From Candidatus Bathyarchaeum sp. (GTDB lineage Archaea; Thermoproteota; Bathyarchaeia; Bathyarchaeales; Bathyarchaeaceae): a stretch of DNA of 5,446 bases. This document shows, piece by piece, positions 1-5,446 of the stretch. The DNA lies in assembly GCA_003096235.1 (NCBI GenBank), contig PIXT01000225.1, positions 1 through 5,446 on the forward strand, in the 5' to 3' direction. Each line of letters starts with the position of its first letter. Position 1 is the first letter of the stretch. Under the pieces are notes generated by a model. The model saw nothing but the letters and a program-made list of their open reading frames with translations. It did no database searches and was not told the origin of the DNA. The position numbers and the translations under genes are program-made.

Positions 1-46
1 CTTGTTTTTGAAGTTGGATTGCTTTTTCACTTATTTCATACAGCAT
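1..46 (-). CDS. N-terminal fragment, possible class I/II PLP aminotransferase
   Basis: Only 15 codons from an ATG at 46-44 are inside the window; the rest lies beyond the left edge. The peptide MLYEISEKAIQLQKQ resembles the first helix of archaeal aspartate/aromatic aminotransferases (pattern ISEKA-x-x-L-x-x-x-G before the substrate-binding region). This is a weak call on very little sequence. The ATG is the first possible start, since an in-frame TGA lies three codons upstream. A partial GGATG lies about 10 nt before it, so the ribosome binding site is poor. Position after chorismate mutase suits an aminotransferase that finishes phenylalanine/tyrosine synthesis. A prephenate dehydrogenase is also common at this place, but its N-terminus would be expected to show a Rossmann glycine loop, which is not seen in these residues. 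The gene is probably real; its identity is uncertain. Confidence 0.4.
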   Translation of the reverse strand, partial: MLYEISEKAIQLQKQ

Positions 47-110
47 GGTTGCTCAACATCCACAGGGCTATAGAACTGACTGCTTTTAGTGAAGAAATGT
101 GAAATTCTGC

Positions 111-121
111 TTTAAACTTTC
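111..121 (-). promoter_or_regulatory. Possible weak archaeal promoter (BRE/TATA-like)
   Basis: Directly after the chorismate mutase stop, the coding strand reads GAAAG followed by TTTAAA, a layout like a purine-rich BRE and an A/T-rich TATA box. Transcription would begin about 25 nt downstream, near 85-90, leaving a leader of roughly 40 nt before the ATG at 46. It lies in the only real intergenic gap of the window (47-121). The match is short and A/T-rich DNA gives such hits by chance, so this is a tentative call. Confidence 0.2.
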
Positions 122-376
122 TTATTCCGCACCCTGAACAAAAACAGCCAAAGCAACAATGTCCTTGAAGATGGCTTCAACTTTCTGAGGGTCAAGACCA
201 GACTCAAGGGCCTTAGCCATAACATGCAAATAGACTTCGTCTTCTCTTCTATGGTCTTTTACGGCTAAACCATTTTTTGCCTTGATTGCTCCAATGTTTT
301 TGCAGAGGTCCATCCGTTCTTTTAGTAGAAGGACAATTTTTTCGTCAACAGAATCAATCTTGTTCCGTAACTTCAT
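122..376 (-). CDS. aroQ: Chorismate mutase, short monofunctional AroQ class
   Basis: It rearranges chorismate to prephenate, the committed step to phenylalanine and tyrosine. The all-helical AroQ domain is complete and is not fused to prephenate dehydratase, prephenate dehydrogenase or an ACT regulatory domain in this window. With the ATG start the protein has 84 residues and keeps the six active-site positions known from the E. coli enzyme: Arg4 (in LRNKID), Arg21 (KERM), Lys32 (GAIK), Asp41, Glu45 (RRED) and Gln81 near the C-terminus. I prefer the ATG at 376 because GGAG lies 6 nt upstream. In-frame TTG codons at 388 (88 residues; another GGAG 9 nt upstream) and 397 (91 residues; GGAG directly adjacent, too close) are alternatives. 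The 388 start gives an N-terminus with the M-x-x-L-x-x-L-R spacing common in the family. The gene overlaps aroC by 23 nt from the ATG. The symbol aroQ is also used for type II dehydroquinase; here it means the mutase. Confidence 0.92.
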   Translation of the reverse strand: MKLRNKIDSVDEKIVLLLKERMDLCKNIGAIKAKNGLAVKDHRREDEVYLHVMAKALESGLDPQKVEAIFKDIVALAVFVQGAE

Positions 377-1493
377 CAGATTCTCCAACAGCTTCAACTC
401 CTAACACTTTAGGTATCAATCCTGAACGAATCAGCTGATCAACCAAAACCAACGCAACCGAAGCTTCAACAACGGGAACAGCTTTTGGCACAATACAAGA
501 ATCGTGCCGACCCTTAACTTCAATGGTTGTATCGGCCATTTCTAGCATGTCTACAGTTTTCTGCTCCTTAGCAATAGATGGCGTAGGCTTAATTGCAACC
601 CTAACCACAATGGGCATACCAGACGACAAACCACCCAGAACTCCACCAGCATTGTTGGTTAGTGCTTGGACTTCTCCATCCTGCATTTTATAAGAATCGT
701 TGTTCTGGGAACCCTTCAAACGGGCAGCTTCAAACCCAACCCCAAATTCTACTCCTTTAACAGCTGGAACAGCAAAAAGCATCTTCGCAAGCTCTGCGTC
801 CAACGAATCGAACATGGGCTCTCCAACACCCGGCAAAACATTAAGTGCAACACACTCAACGATTCCGCCCACGCTGTCGCCTTCACTTTTTGCTTTTAGA
901 ATTGCATCTTCCATTTTCTTTGCAGTTTTCAAGTCAGGGCATCTAACTGAGCTTTCGTAAGTTTTCTCTTTAATCTCATCAAAAGATGGCGATTTAGCCA
1001 TTTTGACTCCGCCAATTTCAGCGGAGTATGCCAAAACTTGCATTCCTGCAAGGTCAAGAAGTTTCTTTGCGACGGCACCAGCCATAACAAAAGCAGCAGT
1101 AAGTCGCCCAGAGAATCTGCCACCTCCACGGTTGTCGTTAAAGCCCATATATTTGATACGAGCAGGATAGTCTGAATGCCCAGGTCGTGGAGTGTGCCTG
1201 ATTGCGTCGTAGGCTTCGGAGTTTGCTTCTTTGTTCCATACTAAAACTGTAATTGGTGCACCTGTAGTGAAGTCTTCGTAGGTTCCTGATAGTAGCTCAA
1301 CCGTGTCTTCTTCTCTTCGGGTTGAAACTATTTCTTGGTTTTGGGGTAACCGTTTGTCAAGTTCTTTTTGGATGTCTTCCACGGTCAAGGGAAGGCCTGC
1401 AGGGCATCCATCTATAACGGCTCCTACGCATCTTCCGTGGCTTTCACCAAAACAGGTTACAACGAATTCTTTTCCTATTGAGTTAGATCCCAA
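354..1493 (-). CDS. aroC: Chorismate synthase
   Basis: It eliminates phosphate from EPSP to give chorismate, using reduced FMN. The protein has 379 residues, close to the usual length. Motifs: NSIGKEFVV at 4-12, FGESHG at 15-20 with catalytic His18, HTPRPGHSDYPA at 100-111 with His106, FNDNRGGGRFSGR at 118-130, GGLSSGMPI at 287-295, KPTPSI at 302-307 and GRHDSC at 328-333. The start is TTG: an in-frame TAG lies five codons upstream with no ATG or GTG between, GGAG stands 9 nt before the TTG, and translation from it gives the standard N-terminus. It overlaps the end of aroA by 11 nt. The last dozen residues (about 368-379) form a short acidic tail, partly encoded within the overlap with the chorismate mutase gene. 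No separate flavin reductase domain is seen, so reduced FMN must come from elsewhere or from an NAD(P)H reductase activity that cannot be judged here. Confidence 0.97.
   Translation of the reverse strand: MGSNSIGKEFVVTCFGESHGRCVGAVIDGCPAGLPLTVEDIQKELDKRLPQNQEIVSTRREEDTVELLSGTYEDFTTGAPITVLVWNKEANSEAYDAIRHTPRPGHSDYPARIKYMGFNDNRGGGRFSGRLTAAFVMAGAVAKKLLDLAGMQVLAYSAEIGGVKMAKSPSFDEIKEKTYESSVRCPDLKTAKKMEDAILKAKSEGDSVGGIVECVALNVLPGVGEPMFDSLDAELAKMLFAVPAVKGVEFGVGFEAARLKGSQNNDSYKMQDGEVQALTNNAGGVLGGLSSGMPIVVRVAIKPTPSIAKEQKTVDMLEMADTTIEVKGRHDSCIVPKAVPVVEASVALVLVDQLIRSGLIPKVLGVEAVGESDEVTEQD
383..386 (-). promoter_or_regulatory. Shine-Dalgarno for chorismate mutase (ATG start)
   Basis: GGAG lies 6 nt before the ATG at 376-374, within the end of aroC. 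It favours that ATG. A second GGAG at 401-398 is 9 nt before an in-frame TTG at 388, so initiation there is not excluded. Confidence 0.55.
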
Positions 1494-2760
1494 CGATGTT
1501 TGCTCCTAACGCACGCAGATCATTGAAGAACTGCGGATACGACTTATTTATACATTCAACATCTTGAATTTTAGTCTCTCCCTTGGCTCCAAGAGCCGCA
1601 ACAGCACAAGCCATAGCAATCCTGTGGTCATTGTGAGGATTAATTTTTGCGCCATGCAACTTGCAGACGCCATTTATTGTCAAGCCGTCGTCGTTTTCTT
1701 TAATGTCTGCACCCATCTTTCGGAGTTCAGCGGTCACTGAAGCCAAACGGTCTGACTCTTTGTATCTGAGCCTCTTTGCATTGTAAATCTCGGAACGACC
1801 CTCAGCATAGCAAGCAAGAACAGCACAAACAGGAACCAAATCAGGAATGTCTTTTGCGTCTATGTCGATTCCAACAAGACTGCCACCTTCAATTTCCACA
1901 GAGTTTTCGCTTATCTGAACAGCTGCTCCCATTTCATTAAGTATTTCAATGATTGCTCTGTCGCCTTGGGGTGTTTCATAATCAAGATTCTGTAAGGTTA
2001 CTTTAGAAGATGTAACAGCGGCGGCTGCCAACAGAAAAGCGGCAGACGAAAAGTCACCAGGAACCGTGTGGTCACAGGGTACAAAGTTTTGGTTTGAATG
2101 AATTAACAAACGTGAAAAATCAGGATTTACCCTGCCTTCGATACCATGTTTAACAAGCACCTCGAGGGTCATCTCAACATATCCCATAGACTCTAAGGGA
2201 GTAGTTACCGAAATTTCAGTGTCTTCTTTTGCTTTGGGGCAAGCAAACAAAAGGCCAGAAATAAACTGGGAACTTATGTCCCCTCGTATCGAAGTTTTAC
2301 CCCCCAGTATTCCACCCCCACCTATCAGAACTGAGGAACCATCTTCTTGAATCTCAGATTTAACCCCCAAGTCTTTGAGGCTTTCCAAAAGAGGCGATAC
2401 TGGTCTTCTCGCAAAGGACGCCCCAAAAAGAAACTTTGAAGGACCCTTCGCAAGAGCTGCAACGGGTATAATAAAACGAAGAGTTGAACCAGATTCCCTG
2501 CAGTCTATGGGTTTAGCAGGGGTTTTTGGAGTTTCTTGTCCATGGACAGTCCAACAGTTGTCTGTTTGTTCAACTTTTGCACCTAGTGCTTTTATTGCTT
2601 CAAGGGTGGCGTTTGTGTCATCAGAAACTAGAGGATTAAAGATTTTTGAAGTTCCAGTTGACAAGGAAGCGGCTATGAGCATTCTGTGGGTGTAAGCTTT
2701 AGATGATGGAGCCGAAACCACACCTGACAAACGTGATGTGTTCTTGACTGTTACGTCCAT
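1483..2760 (-). CDS. aroA: 3-phosphoshikimate 1-carboxyvinyltransferase (EPSP synthase)
   Basis: It transfers the enolpyruvyl group of PEP to shikimate 3-phosphate to form EPSP. At 425 residues it is a full-length two-lobed enzyme. Landmarks: SSKAYTHR at 19-26 (Lys21, Arg26), CRESGSTLR at 87-95 in the PEP-binding position, FARRPVSPL at 116-124, SSQF at 163-166, GDFSSAAF at 235-242, DIPDLVP at 304-310 with the likely catalytic Asp307, RYKESDR at 332-338, NDHRIAMA at 377-384 and NKSYPQF at 405-411. The PEP loop reads ESGST instead of the G-N-A-G-T of the E. coli enzyme, a form I associate with archaeal members. Whether the enzyme is glyphosate-sensitive cannot be told from this. ATG is the start, 3 nt after the kinase stop, with a good GGTGAT site 10 nt upstream. 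The 3' end overlaps aroC by 11 nt. Confidence 0.97.
   Translation of the reverse strand: MDVTVKNTSRLSGVVSAPSSKAYTHRMLIAASLSTGTSKIFNPLVSDDTNATLEAIKALGAKVEQTDNCWTVHGQETPKTPAKPIDCRESGSTLRFIIPVAALAKGPSKFLFGASFARRPVSPLLESLKDLGVKSEIQEDGSSVLIGGGGILGGKTSIRGDISSQFISGLLFACPKAKEDTEISVTTPLESMGYVEMTLEVLVKHGIEGRVNPDFSRLLIHSNQNFVPCDHTVPGDFSSAAFLLAAAAVTSSKVTLQNLDYETPQGDRAIIEILNEMGAAVQISENSVEIEGGSLVGIDIDAKDIPDLVPVCAVLACYAEGRSEIYNAKRLRYKESDRLASVTAELRKMGADIKENDDGLTINGVCKLHGAKINPHNDHRIAMACAVAALGAKGETKIQDVECINKSYPQFFNDLRALGANIVGI
1503..1506 (-). promoter_or_regulatory. Shine-Dalgarno for aroC (TTG start)
   Basis: GGAG lies 9 nt before the TTG at 1493-1491, inside the end of aroA. It decides the start: no ATG or GTG exists between the upstream in-frame TAG and this TTG, and the protein N-terminus from here matches chorismate synthases. 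Confidence 0.65.
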
Positions 2761-2763
2761 TGT

Positions 2764-3639
2764 TTAGTTTATCACCCTAGCTTTCTGCAAATTAATTCTT
2801 GCTTCCAAGATTTCTCCCTCTAGTTTCTGCCACGAATCTATTACTAGACCAACTTTGTCTTCTGGAACAACCGCCGTGACCGCAGGCCCAGTTCCAGATA
2901 ACCCAGATGCAATTGCGCCTGCATCAAGGGCATCAACAGCAGGTGATGGATCAAAGCCCAAAGCCGAAGAGTATATCATACCGTTTAATGTCAACGCGGC
3001 CCAGTAGTTTCCATTCAGAGCTTCTTTGTAGGCTATTTTAACTGCGTTAGACACGGCTTTAATGCGCTGAACGTTAGAGCTTACAGTGTAAGTTTTCTTT
3101 TCTGGAACATAAAACAAGACTGCAAGGTCTTCTGTTAACTCAAAACGTTTCACAATTTTTCGTTCAACGTTGTCTGTTATCATTACGCCCCCAAAATATG
3201 AAGCACAAGCATCATCAAAGGCACCAGTTATCGTTACTTTTGCGTCCAAAGCAGCATCTACACCCAAATTCACAATTTTCACGTCATCAAGACTACGTTT
3301 CAGGGCGGCAGTGGTTGCCAAAGCTATTGCGTTTGCCGCGGCGCTACTGCTTTTCAGTCCTCTTGCCACAGGAATGTTTGATGTTGTTTGGACTTTTGCG
3401 CCAAACTCTTTCTCCACGTTAAAATTTTTGAAAACTTGTAGCACTGTTTTTTGCGCCAACACAGGGTTCTCTGAAGAGTCAGAACGAATAGAAACTTCTA
3501 CGTGTCCTACCTCATCTGTTAGTGATACAGAGGCTTTGGTCCAAAGGTCAACCCCTACGGCTGCGCCTTTTCCAATTGCTATTGCATTAATTATTGTGGC
3601 TGCGCCATGGGATATTGCTTCAGCGTGGCTGGTCAACAT
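2764..3639 (-). CDS. aroK: Shikimate kinase, archaeal GHMP-superfamily type
   Basis: It phosphorylates shikimate to shikimate 3-phosphate with ATP. This is the archaeal enzyme of the galactokinase/homoserine kinase/mevalonate kinase fold, unrelated to the bacterial P-loop kinase. The protein has 291 residues. It starts with the family segment GAATIINAIAIGKGAAVGVD (12-31). The ATP-binding glycine/serine loop PVARGLKSSSAAAN is at 90-103, AFDDACASYFGG at 140-151, and the GHMP third motif SGLSGTGPA at 245-253. No Walker A motif is present. The ATG start lies inside the last codons of aroE (20-nt overlap) and has a GGGTG site 4 nt upstream, a short spacing. The gene sits between aroE and aroA, where a shikimate kinase is needed, which supports it over homoserine or mevalonate kinase. 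It ends 3 nt before aroA. Confidence 0.95.
   Translation of the reverse strand: MLTSHAEAISHGAATIINAIAIGKGAAVGVDLWTKASVSLTDEVGHVEVSIRSDSSENPVLAQKTVLQVFKNFNVEKEFGAKVQTTSNIPVARGLKSSSAAANAIALATTAALKRSLDDVKIVNLGVDAALDAKVTITGAFDDACASYFGGVMITDNVERKIVKRFELTEDLAVLFYVPEKKTYTVSSNVQRIKAVSNAVKIAYKEALNGNYWAALTLNGMIYSSALGFDPSPAVDALDAGAIASGLSGTGPAVTAVVPEDKVGLVIDSWQKLEGEILEARINLQKARVIN
2771..2776 (-). promoter_or_regulatory. Shine-Dalgarno for aroA
   Basis: GGTGAT matches the archaeal consensus tail and is 10 nt upstream of the aroA ATG, inside the last codons of the kinase gene. It is the longest match among the junctions in this window. Confidence 0.6.
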
Positions 3640-4498
3640 GTTGCACCCTGTTTTTTAGTTCATTTAATGCTGCATTTTTCATTGCTTGAACTGGTGCAGG
3701 ACAGTTAGTCCAGATTTCGAAGGCAACTGCACCTTGATAAATGAGCATGTCAACACCTGAAACAGTTTTTGCACCTGCAGCTTTTGCTTCAGTAAGAAAT
3801 TTAGTGTTTAACGGATTGTAAACTATATCCATCACGCATATTTCGGAACGTAACAAATCAGCAGGAACTGGACTAGCCTCACAGTCGGGGTGCATGCCAA
3901 CAGAGGTTGCGTTAACCAAAATATCGGCGTTTGATAGTTCATCCTTCAGAGAAGCAGCTGAAAGTGCCTTACCTGTTACTTTAGCATCAAAACTTTGCAA
4001 CATTTTGGCTAGCTCTTTTGCTTTTTCTGAAGTGCGGTTCAGGATGACAAGTTCTTCAACGTCTTGGGCTGCCTGGTAGGCAATGGCTTTTGCCGCACCG
4101 CCTGCCCCTAAAATGACTAGTTTTTTTTCTTCGGCGTCTACGCCGTTTTCTTGGAGAGCAATCATTGCTCCTGTGCCGTCTGTGTTGTATCCCACGAGTT
4201 TTCCGTTGTTATTTAGAATGGTGTTCACTGCGCCGATGTTTTTTGCTGTTTGGTCTACTTCGTCTAGGTAATTCATTACTGCGTGTTTGTGGGGCATGGT
4301 CACGTTTAAGCCCCGTAGATTTAGGCTTTTTGCGCCTAAAACTGCTGTTTTCAATTCGGTTGGAGTTACTGTGAAGGCAACATAAACAAGATTCAGTCCT
4401 AACTCGTTAAAGGCTGCGTTATGCATCACTGGACTCAGGGAATGTTCTACGGGGTCGCCAATAATTGCACAGACCCTAGTTTTTCCTGAGATTGCCAT
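3620..4498 (-). CDS. aroE: Shikimate dehydrogenase (NADP+)
   Basis: It reduces 3-dehydroshikimate to shikimate with NADPH. The 292-residue protein has the standard two-domain layout. The N-terminal substrate domain shows SLSPVMHN at 20-27, NVTMPHK at 65-71 with catalytic Lys71, GAVNT at 89-93 and GYNTDG at 103-108 with catalytic Asp107. The Rossmann domain shows the glycine loop GAGGAAKA at 131-138, then NRT at 154-156, the usual NADP-binding signature, then NATSVGM at 196-202. The C-terminal part carries DIVYNP at 224-229 and MLIYQGAVAFEIW at 251-263. The ATG start gives the usual N-terminus and lies one nucleotide after the aroD stop. A GGGGAT site within the end of aroD is 8 nt upstream. 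The 3' end overlaps the shikimate kinase start by 20 nt. An A8 run in the coding strand (positions 4121-4128) encodes Glu-Lys-Lys with no sign of a frameshift. All key residues are present. Confidence 0.97.
   Translation of the reverse strand: MAISGKTRVCAIIGDPVEHSLSPVMHNAAFNELGLNLVYVAFTVTPTELKTAVLGAKSLNLRGLNVTMPHKHAVMNYLDEVDQTAKNIGAVNTILNNNGKLVGYNTDGTGAMIALQENGVDAEEKKLVILGAGGAAKAIAYQAAQDVEELVILNRTSEKAKELAKMLQSFDAKVTGKALSAASLKDELSNADILVNATSVGMHPDCEASPVPADLLRSEICVMDIVYNPLNTKFLTEAKAAGAKTVSGVDMLIYQGAVAFEIWTNCPAPVQAMKNAALNELKNRVQHVDQPR
3644..3648 (-). promoter_or_regulatory. Shine-Dalgarno for shikimate kinase
   Basis: GGGTG lies inside the end of aroE, 4 nt before the kinase ATG. The spacing is shorter than for the neighbours, but the match and the fit of the N-terminus to the family both favour this ATG. 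Confidence 0.5.
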
Positions 4499-4499
4499 G

Positions 4500-5183
4500 T
4501 CACTTTATCCCCAGTGTCTCGTATGCTTGTTTCATTTCCTGTATTGTTAATTGGCCGTTTGCGGTTTTTTTTGTTTCGTCAAGGCAAGCAAACGTGAAAA
4601 ACGCTCCAAAAACTGGCGACAGCAAACGGGAAGTTTTGCCAAGCTCGCCCATAGCAAAACAGACTACTTCTGCGAGCTTGGAGGCATCTGAAACAAAATT
4701 CAGAACAGCCAGATTATCTTCTACTTTTTTGGCGGTGGTTATTAGTTTGCACACGTTGGAGCCCAAACTAAGTTGTTCATCAAGAACATTACTAAGAGTT
4801 AACAAAGAAGGAGTGCTCTGAAAATCATGGTAAGAAACTATAACCTTTGAACCATAGTCCTTCAGGCTACGAATTAGCTCTTTTTGGTAAGGCGTTCCTA
4901 AGTCTATGTCAATGTATGAAAAGCCAGTTTTTGCGGCATCTGTCAAAACTTTTTGGCGTTCTTGTTCGGTTCCTGAAAAACTGCCGTTCTGTTGTGTTGA
5001 CTTGTTTGTTGCAATCAAAGGAGTTTTGCTCACAGTTGCGATGTCTGCGAGTCTTTTGTAGTCTTGTAGACTGTCAAGCCTTACTTCGATGATGTCTGCG
5101 TGTTGTTCTTCGGCTTGTTGAATTAGGTCAAAGGCTTCGTCAACGGTTTTTGGAGGAATTGAAACACATAATCTGGTGCTCAA
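4500..5183 (-). CDS. aroD: 3-dehydroquinate dehydratase, type I
   Basis: It dehydrates 3-dehydroquinate to 3-dehydroshikimate through a Schiff base (class I, TIM-barrel). The protein has 227 residues, normal for the stand-alone archaeal form. Visible motifs in order: EVRLD at 33-37; SYHDF at 117-121 with the general base His119; VCKL at 144-147 with Schiff-base Lys146; MGELGKTSR at 178-186 with Arg186; and ANGQL at 208-212 with Gln211. The start must be TTG: an in-frame TGA lies two codons upstream and no other start codon fits before the first beta strand (RLCVSI). A partial Shine-Dalgarno GTGAT sits 6 nt upstream. The TTG overlaps the preceding stop. Oddities lie in the substrate loop near residues 58-67: the position of the usual Arg of the T-x-R-S motif is Lys61, and the usual E-G-G is Q-N-G. 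Near the C-terminus the usual S-A-P-G-Q is T-A-N-G-Q. The catalytic Lys/His pair is intact, so I expect an active enzyme. Confidence 0.95.
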   Translation of the reverse strand: MSTRLCVSIPPKTVDEAFDLIQQAEEQHADIIEVRLDSLQDYKRLADIATVSKTPLIATNKSTQQNGSFSGTEQERQKVLTDAAKTGFSYIDIDLGTPYQKELIRSLKDYGSKVIVSYHDFQSTPSLLTLSNVLDEQLSLGSNVCKLITTAKKVEDNLAVLNFVSDASKLAEVVCFAMGELGKTSRLLSPVFGAFFTFACLDETKKTANGQLTIQEMKQAYETLGIK

Positions 5184-5446
5184 CGTTCAATCACAGCTTC
5201 TTCTTTCACTAACGTGCCAAAGTGCCTTCCGCCTTCTTCTACGCGAGCCATTATTTTGTCTCCTTTCTTTAGGTCAGTTACGGCCTTTGAGCCTTCGGGA
5301 GTAACAACTCGTATGGTTTCAGCGTTCTGGGCAATCAGCTTCAAGGTTTTGCCGCCATGAACTGCCTCAATAAGAAGCAGGGGACGCCACTCAATCTTTG
5401 AACGTGCTACATTAGTTACCCTGACATTTCCTTGTCGGTCAATCAC
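5180..5446 (-). CDS. aroB': 3-dehydroquinate synthase II, C-terminal fragment (5' end outside window)
   Basis: This archaeal enzyme (DHQ synthase II) converts 2-amino-3,7-dideoxy-D-threo-hept-6-ulosonate to 3-dehydroquinate by NAD-dependent oxidative deamination, replacing the canonical DAHP/AroB route. It is a cytosolic enzyme. Only the last 88 codons are visible. The conserved C-terminal landmarks of the family are all there: a segment with KIEWRPLLLIEA, then LIAQNAETIRVV, then GDKIMARVEEGGRHFG close to the end. Family members are usually well over 300 residues, so most of the protein lies beyond the right edge. The GTG at the edge of the window is almost certainly an internal valine codon, not the start. 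The stop codon overlaps the aroD start by 4 nt (TTGA), so the two are co-translated. The ADTH-forming aldolase that supplies its substrate would be expected further upstream. The family call is firm; the assay-level function is inferred from the family. Confidence 0.93.
   Translation of the reverse strand: MIDRQGNVRVTNVARSKIEWRPLLLIEAVHGGKTLKLIAQNAETIRVVTPEGSKAVTDLKKGDKIMARVEEGGRHFGTLVKEEAVIER
5190..5194 (-). promoter_or_regulatory. Partial Shine-Dalgarno for aroD
   Basis: GTGAT, part of the GGAGGTGAT anti-16S consensus, ends 6 nt before the TTG start of aroD. It lies inside the last codons of 3-dehydroquinate synthase II. It supports TTG as the start, together with the in-frame TGA just upstream. 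Confidence 0.5.

Noticed and set aside
47..121. Terminator after chorismate mutase
   Set aside because: No stem-loop with a T-run is visible and the pyrimidine-rich stretch is short, so read-through into the next gene looks more likely.
2375..2695. Plus-strand open frame of 106 codons opposite aroA
   Set aside because: It is antisense to conserved EPSP synthase motifs, has no family features, and no convincing start context was seen.
3170..3658. Plus-strand open frame of 162 codons, the longest on that strand
   Set aside because: It lies wholly opposite the shikimate kinase gene and the end of aroE, whose motifs are clear. Its translation shows no recognisable domain, so it is an antisense shadow.
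4121..4128. A8 run in the coding strand of aroE as a possible slippage or frameshift site
   Set aside because: The reading frame continues with intact Rossmann motifs on both sides, and no alternative frame product of interest follows. It encodes Glu-Lys-Lys.
4565..4572. A8 run in the coding strand of aroD just before the Gln211 loop
   Set aside because: The frame is intact through the conserved C-terminus; a poly-A stretch encoding Lys-Lys is ordinary at this base composition.
4492..4821. Plus-strand open frame of 109 codons opposite the 3' end of aroD
   Set aside because: It is a shadow of a gene with intact catalytic residues and has no recognisable domain.
1..5446. Mobile elements, CRISPR array, RNA genes or a defence system
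   Set aside because: Coding sequence of recognised pathway enzymes fills nearly the whole window. No terminal inverted repeats, transposase, regularly spaced repeats or tRNA-like cloverleaf were seen.

Overview
The window is a dense, one-directional archaeal aromatic amino acid operon. Every gene is on the minus strand, so transcription runs from position 5446 towards position 1. Two features point to an archaeon. The dehydroquinate-forming enzyme is the archaeal 3-dehydroquinate synthase II type (AroB'), and shikimate kinase is the GHMP-superfamily archaeal form, not the bacterial P-loop AroK. Moderate GC content, overlapping genes and GGAG or GGTGAT ribosome binding sites agree with a mesophilic archaeon. 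A Bathyarchaeia or Thaumarchaeota-like lineage is possible, but this is inference and was not tested by phylogeny.

Layout in transcription order: C-terminal part of 3-dehydroquinate synthase II (5446-5180, cut by the window edge); type I 3-dehydroquinate dehydratase aroD (5183-4500); shikimate dehydrogenase aroE (4498-3620); GHMP shikimate kinase (3639-2764); EPSP synthase aroA (2760-1483); chorismate synthase aroC (1493-354); AroQ-class chorismate mutase (376-122 with the preferred start); a 75-nt gap (121-47); and the first 15 codons of another gene (46-1) that resembles the start of a class I/II PLP aminotransferase.

Together the genes form an ordered pathway: dehydroquinate to dehydroshikimate, shikimate, shikimate 3-phosphate, EPSP, chorismate and prephenate, with a likely final transamination gene next. 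Gene order follows reaction order exactly. Junctions are 4-, 20-, 11- and about 23-nt overlaps or gaps of 1 to 3 nt, so strong translational coupling is expected. There is no room for internal promoters or terminators between genes except in the 75-nt gap before the last gene. Two genes (aroD, aroC) must begin at TTG because in-frame stops lie just upstream.

No mobile element, RNA gene, CRISPR array or defence system was seen. I found no clearly undescribed system. The points worth a second look are modest: altered active-site loop residues in AroD, a repeated ribosome-binding/start arrangement at two junctions, the uncertain chorismate mutase start, and a possible internal promoter in the only real intergenic gap.
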